Shown here in pieces: positions 52,577 through 64,000 of a stretch of DNA of 64,000 bases. A program made the translations under genes and the position numbers. Source of the DNA: Porites lobata (taxonomy: Eukaryota > Cnidaria > Anthozoa > Scleractinia > Poritidae). Location of the stretch: positions 1,762,001 through 1,826,000 of the forward strand of contig CALNXK010000033.1 in the NCBI GenBank assembly GCA_942486035.1. The letters are read 5' to 3'. Position 1 is the stretch's first letter. Each line of letters starts with the position of its first letter. The notes under the pieces are model-generated. The model did not search any database. It had not been told where the DNA came from and saw nothing but the letters and a program-made list of their open reading frames with translations.

Positions 52577-53382
52577 CTTCAACAAAAGTAACAAGTGACT
52601 AGTAACGGCGAAAATAACAACAGTATATTAAAACTGAAAAGTCTGTATTCATTATATTATCCGATTTAGCCAACTGCCAACTCACCTTTTAGAAAGCAGT
52701 TATTCTGTCTTTTTCCAAACTTTAAAAATGACCAAACGCGCCCCGATAATATTAACTCTTGCTTCTTTTTTCTCCTAGAAATAGTTTTGAGAGGAAAACA
52801 ATTTTTTGATCTAAAAACTCTTCAAAAGTAGCAGAAAGCAGCAGGTCTTTTTTGAACAACGAAGAGCACAAAAACATTTTTCTTTCCTTTTTTTGACATT
52901 TCCCCAACAACGTCACCATCTTCAAAGAATCTGATTGGTCAAAAACTGTAGCATAGAAAGAAAAGGCGGGAAAGTAAAACGCAGGTTGCCGTGGACATTT
53001 TAGTTCTTCCTAGGATGGTGTGGGTCAATTTCTGAAATACAGAGCGTTTCTATTCTGAGTTCCAATTCATAAATGTCGAGATGGAGAATGTTTATTTATT
53101 TCGAATTCTCTTTTTATTTGAGCTTTATACTTGTCTGAGCAGTTTTAATAGGAGTGGTAGTTATGTCGTGTAGACTAGAGTCAACTTATTCAGACAGGAA
53201 CCATTGTGAATGTTTTCTTTTTGCTAGTTGGTTGCAGTTATTGTTTCACCTTTCTTATTTTTCCAAAAAATCCCAGTGATACAGTATATACCTCCACCTC
53301 CACTCCCTACGTCACTATGGCTACCGTCAGGGGTGGACACAGTGTCATCCCCCATAAGACACTTCTCCATCATATATCCAAG
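52577..53382. promoter_or_regulatory. Divergent intergenic region between the PRDM9-like and HEAT-repeat genes
   Basis: The start codons of the two divergent genes lie about 0.8 kb apart, so this interval should hold both promoters. An inverted CCAAT box (CTGATTGGTCA) lies near 52931. No TATA box is obvious. An in-frame upstream ATG at 53317 could extend the HEAT protein by 22 residues. Confidence 0.5.
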
Positions 53383-56300
53383 ATGGCGGACAAAACGATG
53401 GATGACATCTTGTCTCTACTTTGCAGTCATACCAAGTTAGAAAGAGACAAGGGACTACAAGTTTTAGAAGAAAAGTTAAAGGACACTTCAGATTTTTCAT
53501 CTGATTCTCAAAGAGTGACCGATTTCCAAAATTCGCTGGCTTCGTTGGTTGATTCAACCGATCGCGGCTGGGAAGCAAAGCATGGAGGATTGATCGGATC
53601 CAAGGTTCTTATACGAAACAATCTTGGGTCTGATGACTTTACGGAGGCCCTTCGAAAACAAGCTTTACGTTTAATGCACGATGACGAAGCTCGAGTAAGG
53701 ATTGCTTCAGGTGAAACATTATTTTCTGTAGATCGTAGACTTCACAAGGACACTGCATAATTTGTTCTCTTGTTCGCTGTCAATTTGCTGCAATTTGATT
53801 GCCAGCAAAAGAGCAATAAAACATCATTCTAACATTTGAAATATAAAAAATGATGATCAGTTGTAAAATTATTCATCCTCTGGTCTTAATCCAGAATACC
53901 ACATCTTTAAAGTTTGAAAAAATTAATTCTGTTGTTTGTAACAGTGCCATAGTAAAAATGTGGAGTTAAAACTCCCTCTCCAGGGTAATCATTTTGCTTG
54001 TCTTGCAATCAATAGGAAACTTAAGGTAACAAGAATCATATTGTAACATTTCTTCTTTTCCAATTATGAGAACAAAATGTCAGCAAATATTTTAGAAATA
54101 AAAAAAAATCGGTGGTTGAAATTTTTTTACTATTTTAAAGGTTCTTTTTTAAATTTACAGGTGAAACGCTTGGTGCCCTTTGTACAAGGAAAGGACCAGA
54201 CATTTATGTAGCTTGCCGGGAAGAAATTTTGAAAAGCGTCAGTGATAATCTCGAAAGAAAGTTGCCTGACTCTGAGGAGTTGACTGGAGGACTGATGCAT
54301 AAGTTGACTGGTGGAGAAAATGATACATCACAAGAAACTGTAAGAATTCAAAGGCTTAGGATGTTAGTGATAGATTTGTCATCAGTTGCTCTCTCTACCT
54401 CTCTATATATATGTTGTCTCAGTAGTTAATTTTTTATTTCAGTTAATTTTTATTTTTCCATTGTTATGTTTTTGGGCATGGTAATGTATGCTAACGAATT
54501 TAAAACAAAAGAAAAACAAAAATTAACTGGAAGATAGTAGTTTACTTTTCTCTTCAAGCGTGGGCAAGAGAGTCACTATTTAAGGGGTTGCCTGGAATAA
54601 AGCCATAATTGCCTTACCGGTATAATAGATTCTCAGATTTCTTTTGTATGCTTGGTATTTGAGTAAGAATTATAATAATATTGTCAATGTTTAGATGGAG
54701 AGGGGGCTATGGGCTCTGGTGTGGCATTTGAACACTCCCTTTGTCCCCTCTCTGGGGATGTTGATTACAAATTTTGCCCCAAACTGTGGTTTTGATAACC
54801 CCACAAAAGTATATTTTATCAAATTTAAACTATTTTCCAGTCCCAAAGGCTGGAAAGTTCACCAAAAAAATGCAGACATTGATACCTGCATAACCCTATG
54901 TAAACTTACAAAATTATGGCGCATGGGATTTTGTGTTTTGGAGATGCTTAATCCATCTTTCCATAATTCAGCAAGAATTAATTTAAATTATAGGTTTAAT
55001 TATTACTAATTCATCCAATGACCTGTTTCTTTTAAACTGAAGATGTCAGGGCACAAAAGGACGCTTTAGAAAACCTAATTATCAAGAAGGATTCTATGGT
55101 CAACTTTATAAGTAATGATCCAGGATAAACATGTCAAAAATCCAAGATTTCATTATCTCCAAATCCTAAAAATTTTATAAATTATTAGGATTTGGACAAA
55201 ACGCACATGAAATTATTCCCAAATTTCACTCGTCACCATTTGATTACACATACTAATTCATCCCATGACCTGTTTCTAAACTGTGATTATGTATGTCATT
55301 AATACTTTCATTATCTATAGCACAAGAGAGCTGATGCAGCTCAGATTTTCCACGATACGGCGGGCTGGAAGCACCTTGAGACAAGTATGAGGTAAATTGT
55401 AGTCAGAAACATTGTAGGCATATAAATACAGGTATCCCTAAAACTACCATTTATCAACCATTTCCGGTGTTCTCCCTAAGTTTTAGCTCAGTAGGTAAGG
55501 GACCATTCATGGCTGGTAAGGCATAGAATATGTGGCAGGGGAGCACTTTTCTTGGGGGAGGGGGGTAGTGGAGCAAGGGAAATGGCTTCAGCCTTGCTGT
55601 GAAATTTAGGAGCTAAGTTCTCTGAAACGTCATCCCCTCATTTTAAGACCTATTTTACATAAATCAGCCATTGCTATCTTTGGACAACAACATTTTGATT
55701 CCAATAATTTTACTTATTTTAATTATACTTATTTTAATTATACTTTTAAGTATACACTTCCATATATTCATTCATTACCTTGATCTGATCAGATCACAAC
55801 TTGCGTATTTTTTAAAACAACTTATTCAAGTTTACTTAACCTTCAAGCGGTTGTAGATTGTAAGTAGTGTTGCCTCAGATGGTAAATTTTATCGGTTACC
55901 ACCTGATAAGGATAACACTGACTCTCAATAACTGCAATTCAAAGTAGACAGACTGCAAATTATCTTAGTTGCTAAAAAATATATATCTACGTGTCGCAAC
56001 TGTTCATCAGTAGGATGCCTAAAATGCGTGCAATTCGACAATTGGTTTCGGCTCCATTAAATCCTATACTAATTGCAGAACATTTTAGGAGGAGCCACCC
56101 ACCATGTGAGCAAAGTCACGGACAATGTATAAGTGAGGAAAATCATGCAAAGTAAAATTAAGATGTTAATAAACGAACTAAATGTACACGTCAATTAAAT
56201 AAATAAACAAATAATGTGCACGCTCAAAATAAAATTGTACGCGCACACGTAACGAGATATTACTGAAATACAACACTATGCAATAAATAAGTAATGTAAG

Positions 56301-59300
56301 GATACGATGGCACAATTCAAGCCTGGATTGCTAATCTCATCTCCCTCAGGCAGTGTTCTCCTTATCAGGCAGTAACCGGTAAAATTTACCGCCTGAAGCA
56401 ACACGTCTTACTGCCTGCAACCACTTGAAGGTCTACTAAAATTGAGTAAATTGTTTTAAAAAATATGCAAGTTGTGATCCGATCCAATTCTCACAAGGAA
56501 ATGAATGAATATATGGAAAAGTACTAAAGTATACACAGCTTTTCTTTTTATGGGCCATGCATTTTGGAAAGGGAACATTGAAGACAGAGTAAAATTATTG
56601 GAATCAAACGTTTTTAGATTGTTGTCTTAAGATAACAATGTCCAATTTGCATAAAATAGGTCTTAAAATGAGGGAGTGACATTTCAGAGAACTTAGCTCC
56701 TAAATTTCCCAGCTAGGGTGGGGCCATGTCCCCTCACTCTACAAACCCCTCCCCCCAACTTCCTCCCCCCCCTAAGAAAGTGCACCTCCAGCACATACTT
56801 TTTGCCTTACTGGCCATGAATGATACCTTACCTGCTAAGCTAAAATTTAGGGAGAACACTGCTCAGGGCTGCACCATACTTCTCGACGATAAGACCATGG
56901 CGACTGAATAATTTATTAAATGATTTCTGAAGTAGATTGGTTTCAAAGCCTTGCTGTCTGAGTCGTAATGAAAGTCCACGGAGTCTTATTGATGAAGTCA
57001 ACTTTGGACGTGCAAATTCTAGCATATCTCACCAGTTGAGATATATAAACACCGTAAGCTGGATTGGCGGGAATGTTGCTGTCCATATGAGGAAAGTTGA
57101 CAATCCGAAATGCAAAGTCCTCTTTCTTATCATAGATGCTGATACGGAAAGGTGTGTTGTCGCCAGTCTTGATTTTAGTGTCGAGATAACACACTTCAGT
57201 AGATGATGTGGAAGTGTCCTTAAGTTCCAATTCCGACGGGTAAATTGTGCTGATGTAATTTCCAAAGTCCACATTGTTAGCACTGACTTGTCACTAAGAT
57301 ACTCTTAATGCTCAAATTAGCACCCACAACACCTGTGTCAAAAGACACTTATTTGAAGAAAGCAATAATTCATTCTTCAGAGTTTTAGCCTGGAGGTGGC
57401 ACTTGTCTTTGTTTTAAATGAACAAAAACTGGCATTTAAGGCACTTTATGCTCTTCACTGATTTTGTTTTGCAGATGTCTGCAATCTGTTATAGAGGGAT
57501 GTGGCAAAGCCTTTAATGAGCACATCACTCAGAATCTGCTAGACCTGATCTTTCAAGCCCTAAATCACACAAATAGATTTGTAAGAGAAACTGGCTACCA
57601 GCTTTGTGGATCTTTGGTGCGGCTGGGAAGACCAGAAGGTACTAATAATCCTTTTTTTCATTTTGTTCTGTTTTTACCAGCAGTTATTCTTGCTCTCAAA
57701 ACCAATTCATACAGTTGAATAAATATGCAAAAACCCTTGGGAAGCTATCCAATTACAGGCAGAATGGCATCATTAGGAAGGTGATTCAAATGGGGGTTTT
57801 TCAACGTGGCCATTACATAAAGATGAGGTTTCAAGTCCATTGTTTACAGGTAGCTCTTTGAAACTTCTTGAATTTGAGGGAGAAATTTCATCTCTCCATC
57901 GCAATTTCCGTTTTTCTACTTGAAGTCCATTTTACGTAACCAAGAGACCATCATAAGCCTCACGATTACTTGCTCTTCCATCTCTGTTTTCCACGCAAAT
58001 TTTTGAAAGAGAGAACCTCAAAGTGCCAAAAAAACTTGAAAAAAATTAATTCGCCAAGTAAACTAGTTTGACAAGTTTCCACTTCTGACTAATCAGCAAC
58101 AGTGTTTCTGAAAGCATGCAAAAAGTGGACTCATGTCAGTGTGTCATCCATTCTAGTTATGTAAGCGAGCACATTTTATACTCGCCCTACTCAGTGGCGG
58201 ATCCAGGGGAGGGGCCCAGGGGGCCTGCCCCCCCTGCCTCTTTATTTTTTTGGACCAAACTGAGGCCCAAAGGGGCGGGATAATTTTTTGGGGGAGACTG
58301 CCCCACCCCCTCCCCCCCACACCCCACCAGGTCTGGATCCGGCACTGCTACTGGCTCGCCAAAATAGAGCATGACTTGTAAAAATGTCCTACAATACTGC
58401 ACACTAAACTGTCTAATAAGATATATATATATATCCTGACAATTCACTCTGCAAAACAAAAGGGAATCAGTAATATTATTGGAGTATTTTATAATGTCAG
58501 CTAGATTAGCCCTGTGGCCTGAACTTAACCTTCTTGGTCTCAGTCAATTTCAGGGTGTTCATTAGACATCAGAGATTAGAGAATTCTCCATTAACAATGC
58601 AGAATTCTCCGACTAATGTTCGGTAGCTTATGACTAGTTTTTATCCAGATGTGGAGTCTCTTTCAAAATATTCTCCTGTAGTGTTACACCTTTCTTCTGC
58701 TACGAGGATTCTTAGTGAAAACCATGCAATCCACTAAACTTCTTGTTATAACTTCTTGTTTCTTGTTATATTTTATTATTTTCAGACAAATTGTCAGGAG
58801 CTACCCTGTCACCATCAGTGAATGTGGAAAATAATGCTATCCTAAAGCACGGGGAGCAGTTTGCAGACTATCTGAAAAAAGGATTGTCAGATAACTGGAG
58901 CCAGGTGAGGTTTTTGTGTTATGTTAACCTTTACAAAATTAATTTCACCAAGATCACTAAGTTACCCAGTAGTTGTATATAATACAATGCAAAGACATAG
59001 AGGATATTACATGGCCGCGTGCAGATACGAAATTTCTCTTCGAGTCTTGACAAATATTTCATGAGTGAGTGCAGCAAACGAGTGAAGAGAAATTTTGTAT
59101 CTCCAAGGGACCATGTAATGTTCTATTAATTTTATTATATAAACACCAATGAAATGCTGAACCATTTTACTTAAATAGCTTTTTGGTCTGAAAGGTGCAG
59201 TTTATTATGAAGCCATAGCAATGGTGATATTTTCACATGAGAGGACATGTTATTTTCACATGTGAAGATATCAAGTTTTCACGGGAAAGCTCACTTGGTA

Positions 59301-60944
59301 TTTCATTGGTGTTTATAAAATAAATTGCATTTACATGTAACAATAGAAAAATAGTTGTTCACCTTGCTCATTTTCTTCCAGTCTTCTTTTATACTTGAAA
59401 AAACATCTCTTACTGCTCAATCTTATCCTCACTTAAGTCCTTTCTTATTCTAAGGCTAAAAATTAGTTATATTGTGCTGTGACATTGTGTAAAGTTAAGA
59501 TTATGTGAAAGAAAGCCTTAACAAGCCCTTAAACTCTCTGATCTAATGTCAAATTCTTCCTCTGTTTTAAGAGAATTTACAGCAGAAAGGGGATAGGGAA
59601 TCTGCCAGTTTATCTTGTTGTGTTAACATGTTTCTTCTCGCACAGGTTCGTCTTGCAGCATCAGTGGCCACACGTCAGTTTTTACAAACTTTACCAAACA
59701 GTGAATCAAGGGAAAGATTTTATCCTAAAATCTTGCCAGCAATGTGTCTTAACAGGTTGGATATTACATAGTTTAATTTATAGGAGATCTTACACTTAAA
59801 AGTACATGTACAGTGTAAAGTGGTAAAGCAAATTAAAGTGCTGCTGTGGATGAGTATTTGAACTTTTTTCTTCACACAAAACATTAATGCCATCACTGTC
59901 TTTACTGTATCGTCATCAGTCACTTGTTGACTGTCTGCCTAAAAACTGTCCCTGTACTGTTAGCTTACTAACATAATCAAATGGTATACTCGTGAAATTA
60001 GAGAAAAATTTCACTTGCATTTCGACAAAACGTGTGTGAAATTATTCCCTAATTTCGCTTGTCACCATTTGATATGTGATACATCAACATACCGACTTAC
60101 ATGTATGATTATATGCTAAAACAGTGTCATGCTGATATTTGACAAGCTGTGATGCCAACTGACTAGACAATGACATAGTTCTTGTGTATGAATAAGTTTG
60201 GAGGTAGATGTGGTCAATGTTTTAGCATAAAATTATACATGTATTACATGGTCACACTTTTCAGATACTATGTGGCTGAAGGTGTAAGAATCTACTGTCA
60301 ACAAAGTTGGAAAATGGTTGTTGGAACAGAAGGAAAGCAGCTAGTGGAGAAGTACATCACTGAAATTGTAAGTTTGCATCTATTGTGTGGGCTACTGCTG
60401 TGAAAAGGTATCTTGCCAAATTATTATTGTAGTAACAAGATAGGATCTGTGGGAGCTTTCAGGAATCACACTTCATTGTCAGCAAACCTATTTTGTGGTG
60501 CCAAAAGCCATTTCAGTTTACTATATTTTAGATGTCTGGATGCATGTAAATTCACTCTTCTCTGGAAGAAATGATAAGGAAAGTCATTCCAAAAAAATGA
60601 AATGATGTAAGGAAAGTCATTCCAAGAAAATGAAATGATATAAGGAAAAATATTCCAAAAAAATGAGTGCATTCCTATTTCAGTGGTAAAACATGCCAAG
60701 CCAAGGGCAGAGAAAATGTGGTGGAGTATGTGGGTGGAATATTTAATAATGTCAAGGATAAGGTGCAGAGTTTGAATTATGTATTAGTTACAGTGGATAC
60801 ATAGCTATGCCCTTATGAAAACATAATAACATAATTATTTCTGTCGTTGTTGGCTAGGTGGAGTTTTACATCAGTCAAACCAAGGCCGATAACCATGCTG
60901 TAAGAGAAGCCGCTTGTGCTTGTATTGCAGAACTAGGAACTAAG
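53383..60944 (+). CDS. Uncharacterised HEAT/ARM-repeat protein, 5' part (continues beyond the window)
   Basis: Eight exons: 53383-53710, 54161-54339, 55321-55391, 57475-57638, 58786-58904, 59646-59755, 60265-60367, 60858-60944. All phases agree, giving 387 residues so far. The start MADKTMDDILSLL has a strong context (AAGATGG). The peptide is made of paired amphipathic helices typical of HEAT/ARM solenoids, e.g. VRETGYQLCGSLVRLG, VRLAASVATRQFLQTL and VREAACACIAELGTK. These repeat the V-R-x-A-A pattern about every 40 residues. Such solenoids bind proteins. I do not recognise the family and assign no function. The gene must continue because the last visible donor (GTCAGT, 60945) has no downstream exon here; its intron contains the large satellite array. 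Confidence 0.85.
55466..56862. mobile_element. 1.4-kb inverted-repeat element in HEAT-gene intron 3
   Basis: Outer arms GTGTTCTCCCTAAGTTTTAG and CTAAAATTTAGGGAGAACAC, with matching inner parts (CCTGATAAGGATAACACTG / CAGTGTTCTCCTTATCAGG). Arms are about 450-500 bp with a unique centre of about 420 bp (55930-56350). No transposase is seen. Confidence 0.85.
56840..57283 (-). pseudogene. Retroelement protein fragment, frameshifted
   Basis: On the minus strand, two overlapping frames encode YPSELELKDTS, FRISIYDKKEDFAFRIVNFP and AYGVYISQLVRYAR, then GFETNLLQKSFNKLFSRHG. This resembles the region after the reverse transcriptase in invertebrate retroelements (VNFP...YGVYISQL...RYAR). It is truncated at both ends and needs at least one frameshift, so it is dead. 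The family is uncertain. Confidence 0.7.
58192..58350. mobile_element. MITE with GTGGCGGATCCAGG ends
   Basis: Terminal inverted repeats CAGTGGCGGATCCAG and CTGGATCCGGCACTG bound a C/G-rich 160-bp element. Elements with these ends are widespread in marine invertebrates. Confidence 0.8.
58995..59330. repeat. Dispersed repeat with internal inverted segments
   Basis: Contains two inverted pairs: AAATTTCTCTTCGAG / CGAGTGAAGAGAAATTT, and TATAAACACCAATGAAAT / ATTTCATTGGTGTTTATA. No coding signal. Confidence 0.7.
59975..60073. repeat. Short inverted repeat (MITE-like)
   Basis: ATCAAATGGTATACTCGTGA...AATTAG and CTAATTTCGCTTGTCACCAT...TTGAT form the arms. A related right half is at about 55195-55250. 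Confidence 0.7.
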
Positions 60945-61140
60945 GTCAGTTTTTTTACCCTTAAATTGCCTTACAATTGCCAAAAGGTTAATACACTTGC
61001 CAGAGAAAACACCTTTTCAAAATTTGAATTTATTTTTCTTGTTGTTGATGATGATGTAATTAAATTCAAGTTTATTAAACTATTGTCTACTTAATGTTAG
61101 CACAGCAACAACTCTTTCAGTAGTATTTCCATGACATCTA

Positions 61141-61654
61141 CCTTGTTACCTTTTGTTCCCCTTCTTCCCCTGTTCCCGATCCTGTTCTTCCTCTCTTCCC
61201 ATGTTCCCCCTGTTCTGCTGTTCCCCTTGCCCCCTTGTTTTTCCTGTTCCCCCTTTTGCCCTTGTTCTCCCTATTTCCCTTGTTCCCCTGTCTTCCCCCC
61301 CCCTGTTCCCATTGTTTCCCCTGCTCCCCTTGTTCCCCTGTTCACCTATGTTCCTCCTGTTCCCCTTGTCTTCCCTGTTCCCCATGTCACCCTTGTCCTC
61401 CCTGTTCCCCTTGTTCCGCCTCTTCCCCTGTGTTTCTCTTCTTCCCCCTGTTCGCCTTGTTCCCGTTTCCCTTTTTCTCCTGTTCCCCCTGTTTCCCTGT
61501 GTTCCCGTGTTCTCCCTCTGTTCCCCTGTTTCCCTGTTCCCCTTGTTCCCATGTTCCCCTGTCCCCCTGTGTTCCCCTGTTCCCCTGTGTTCCTCCTTGT
61601 TCCACCTATTTCCCTTGTTTTCCCTTCTCCCCTTGACCCCTTGTCCCCCCTTGT
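61141..61654. repeat. Degenerate pyrimidine-rich TTGTTCCCC-like repeat zone
   Basis: An approximately 500-bp stretch almost purely C and T plus regular G, built from units such as TGTTCCCC, CTTGTTCCC and TTCCCTG. It leads directly into the clean 9-bp array. Units vary in length and sequence, suggesting an older, decayed part of the same tandem repeat family. Confidence 0.85.
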
Positions 61655-64000
61655 TACCTCTCTTCCCCCTTGTTACCCCTGTTCCCCTGTTACCCCTCGT
61701 TACCCGTTACCTCTGTTACCCTTGTTACCCTTGTTACCCCTTGTTACCCTTGTTACCCTTGTTACCCCTTGTTACCCCTTTACCCTTGTTACCCCTTGTT
61801 ACCCTTGTTACCCTTGTCACCCTTGTTACCCTTGTTACCCTTGTTTTACCCTTGTTACCCTTTGTTTGTTACCCTTGTTACCATTTGTTACCCTTGTTAC
61901 CCTTGTTACCCTTGTTACCCTTGTTACCCCTTGTTACCCTATCTTACCCTTGTTACCCTTTGTTACCCTATGATACCTCTTGTTACCCTCTGTTACCCTT
62001 GTTACCCTTTGTTACCCTATGTTACCCTTGTTACCCCTTGTTACCCTATGTTACCCTATGTTACCCTTGTTACCCCTTGTTACCCTTGTTACCCTTTGTT
62101 ACCCTTTGTTACCCCTTGTTCCCCCTTGTTACCCTTGTTACCCTTGTTACCCTTGTTACCCCTTGTTACCCTTGTTACCCTTGTTACCCTTGTTACCCTT
62201 GTTACCCCTTGTTACCCTTGTTACCCTTGTTACCCTTGTTACCCTTTGTTACCCTTGTTACCCTTGTTACCCTTGTTACCCTTGTTACCCCTTGTTACCC
62301 TTGTTACCCTTGTTACCCTTGTTACCCTTGTTACCCTTGTTACCCCTTGTTACCCTTGTTACCCTTGTTAACCTTGTTACCCTTGTTACCCTTGTTACCC
62401 TTGTTACCCTTGTTACCCTTGTTACCCTTGTTACCCTTGTTACCCTTGTTACCCTTGTTACCCCTTGTTACCCCTTGTTACCCTTGTTACCCCTTGTTAC
62501 CCCTTGTTACCCTTGTTACCCCTTGTTACCCTTGTTACCCTTGTTACCCTTGTTACCCTTGTTACCCCTTGTTACCCCTTGTTACCCTTGTTACCCCTTG
62601 TTACCCCTTGTTACCCTTGTTACCCCTTGTTACCCTTGTTACCCTTGTTACCCCTTGTTACCCCTTGTTACCCTTGTTACCCTTGTTACCCTTGTTACCC
62701 TTGTTACCCTTGTTACCCTTGTTACCCTTGTTACCCTTGTTACCCCTTGTTACCCTTGTTACCCTTGTTACCCTTGTTACCCTTGTTACCCTTGTTACCC
62801 TTGTTACCCTTGTTACCCCTTGTTACCCTTGTTACCCTTTTTACCCTTGTTACCCTTGTTACCCTTGTTACCCTTGTTACCCTTGTTACCCTTGTTACCC
62901 TTGTTACCCTTTGTTACCCTTGTTACCCTTGTTACCCTTGTTACCCCTTGTTACCCTTTGTTATCCTTGTTACCCCTTGTTACCCTTGTTACCCTTGTTA
63001 CCCTTGTTACCCTTGTTACCCTTATTATCCTTGTTACCCTTGATACCCCTTGTTACCCTTGTTACCCCTTGATACCCCCTGTTACCCTTGTTACCCTTGT
63101 TACCCCTTGTTACCCTTGTTACCATTGTTACCCCTTGTTACCCTTGTTACCCTTGTTACCCTTGTTACCCCTTGTTACCCTTTTGTTACCCTTGTTACCC
63201 TTGTTACCCTTTGTTACCCTTGTTACCCTTGTTACCCCTTGTTACCCTTGTTACCCTTGTTACCCTTGTTACCCTTTTACCCTTTGTTACCCTTGTTACC
63301 CTTGTTACCCTTGTTACCCTTGTTACCCTTGTTACCCTTGTTACCCTTGTTACCCTTGTTACCCCTTGTTACCCTTGTTACCCTTGTTACCCCTTGTTAC
63401 CCTTGTTACCCTTGTTACCCCTTGTTACCCTTGTTACCCTTGTTACCCTTGTTGCCCTTGTTACCCTTGTTACCCTTGTTACCCCTGTTACCCTTGTTAC
63501 CCTTGTTACCTTGTTACCCTTGTTACCCCTTGTTACCCTTGTTACCCTTGTTACCCCTTGTTACCCTTGTTACCCTTGTTACCCTTGTTACCCTTGTTAC
63601 CCTTGTTACCCTTGTTTACCCTTGTTACCCTTGTTACCCTTGTTACCCTTGTTACCCTTGTTACCCCTGTTACCCTTGTTACCCTTGTTACCCTTGTTAC
63701 CCTTGTTACCCTTGTTACCCTGTTACCCTTGTTACCCTTGTTACCCCTGTTACCCTTGTTACCCTTGTTACCCTTGTTACCCTTGTTACCCTTGTTACCC
63801 TGTTACCCTTGTTACCCCTTGTTACCCTTGTTACCCTTGTTACCCTTGTTACCCTTGTTACCCTTGTTACCCTTGTTACCCTTGTTACCCTTGTTACCCT
63901 TGTTACCCTTGTTACCCTTGTTACCCTTGTTACCCCTTGTTACCCTTGTTACCCTTGTTACCCTTGTTACCCCTTGTTACCCTTGTTACCCTTGTTACCC
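61655..64000. repeat. 9-bp satellite array (TTGTTACCC)n, open at the window end
   Basis: More than 2.3 kb of tandem TTGTTACCC, with frequent 10-bp variants (TTGTTACCCC, TTTGTTACCC), roughly 250 units. It lies in an intron of the HEAT gene. The complement GGGTAACAA has three-G runs every 9 bp. Because the unit length is a multiple of three, all frames stay open for long stretches; the Leu-Pro-Leu or Cys-Tyr-Pro reading frames here are artefacts. Confidence 0.97.

Noticed and set aside
53206..53382. Upstream start of the HEAT protein at 53206 or 53317
   Set aside because: The extra residues are low-complexity and hydrophobic, and the ATG at 53383 has the best context. The upstream start at 53317 cannot be fully excluded.
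61131..63072. Long open reading frames (up to 639 codons) rich in Leu-Pro-Leu-Val-Thr or Tyr-Pro-Cys
   Set aside because: They are a by-product of the 9-bp repeat, which keeps every frame open. There is no start context, no homology and all three frames are equally open.
61655..64000. Interstitial telomere sequence
   Set aside because: The unit is 9 bp (TTGTTACCC), not the TTAGGG/CCCTAA hexamer, and no CCCTAA runs occur.
1..64000. CRISPR arrays, operons, phage or viral replication genes
   Set aside because: No evenly spaced direct repeats with unique spacers, no polycistronic layout and no viral proteins. The window is intron-rich animal DNA.

Overview
This is animal nuclear DNA, most likely from a stony coral or another anthozoan cnidarian. 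The genes are split into many short exons by AT-rich introns with GT-AG borders. The encoded proteins are typical metazoan ones: an MRCK kinase, a PRDM9-type methyltransferase and a HEAT-repeat protein. The introns are full of MITE-like inverted repeats, tRNA-derived SINE remnants and a Penelope-like element remnant. There is no sign of bacterial or viral gene organisation. The anthozoan assignment is inference from repeat style and protein divergence.

Region 1 (1-37,440, + strand) is one nearly complete gene for a myotonic dystrophy kinase-related CDC42-binding kinase (MRCK, CDC42BPA/B family). I placed 53 exons whose phases all agree; they encode about 1,762 residues. The order is AGC kinase, coiled coil, C1, PH, citron homology (CNH), CRIB and a Ser-rich tail. 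An extra in-phase candidate exon at 35401-35511 encodes a near-perfect ubiquitin-interacting motif. One intron appears to use a GC donor. The introns hold most of the repeats, including two inverted arrays of one 106-bp minisatellite, a Penelope-like GIY-YIG remnant, a CTATG/CATAG-dense block and a palindromic element flanked by 32-bp direct repeats.

Region 2 (about 37.4-44.6 kb) has no gene I can support. It holds TAA/ATT microsatellites, MITEs and possible alternative 3' exons of MRCK.

Region 3 (about 44.6-52.6 kb, - strand) is a PRDM9-like gene: seven exons, about 602 residues, a PR/SET domain with the preceding zinc knuckle, and a C-terminal C2H2 array. Fingers in the array differ mainly at the DNA-contact positions. 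Past the stop codon the array continues as decayed finger repeats. That decayed tail is interrupted by a 1.76-kb inverted-repeat transposon with a 9-bp target duplication. No KRAB domain is seen; the N-terminus carries a different short motif.

Region 4 (about 53.3 kb to the end, + strand) is the 5' part of an unrecognised HEAT/ARM-repeat protein gene. It is transcribed divergently from the PRDM9-like gene, with about 0.8 kb between the two start codons. Its last visible intron contains a more than 2.3-kb array of a 9-bp unit (TTGTTACCC) that runs off the window. A degenerate TTGTTCCCC-like zone precedes it.

Functionally, MRCK would act downstream of CDC42 on actomyosin. The PRDM9-like protein would mark meiotic recombination sites by H3K4/K36 methylation. 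The HEAT protein's role is unknown. I see no functional link among the three; they are ordinary animal gene neighbours.
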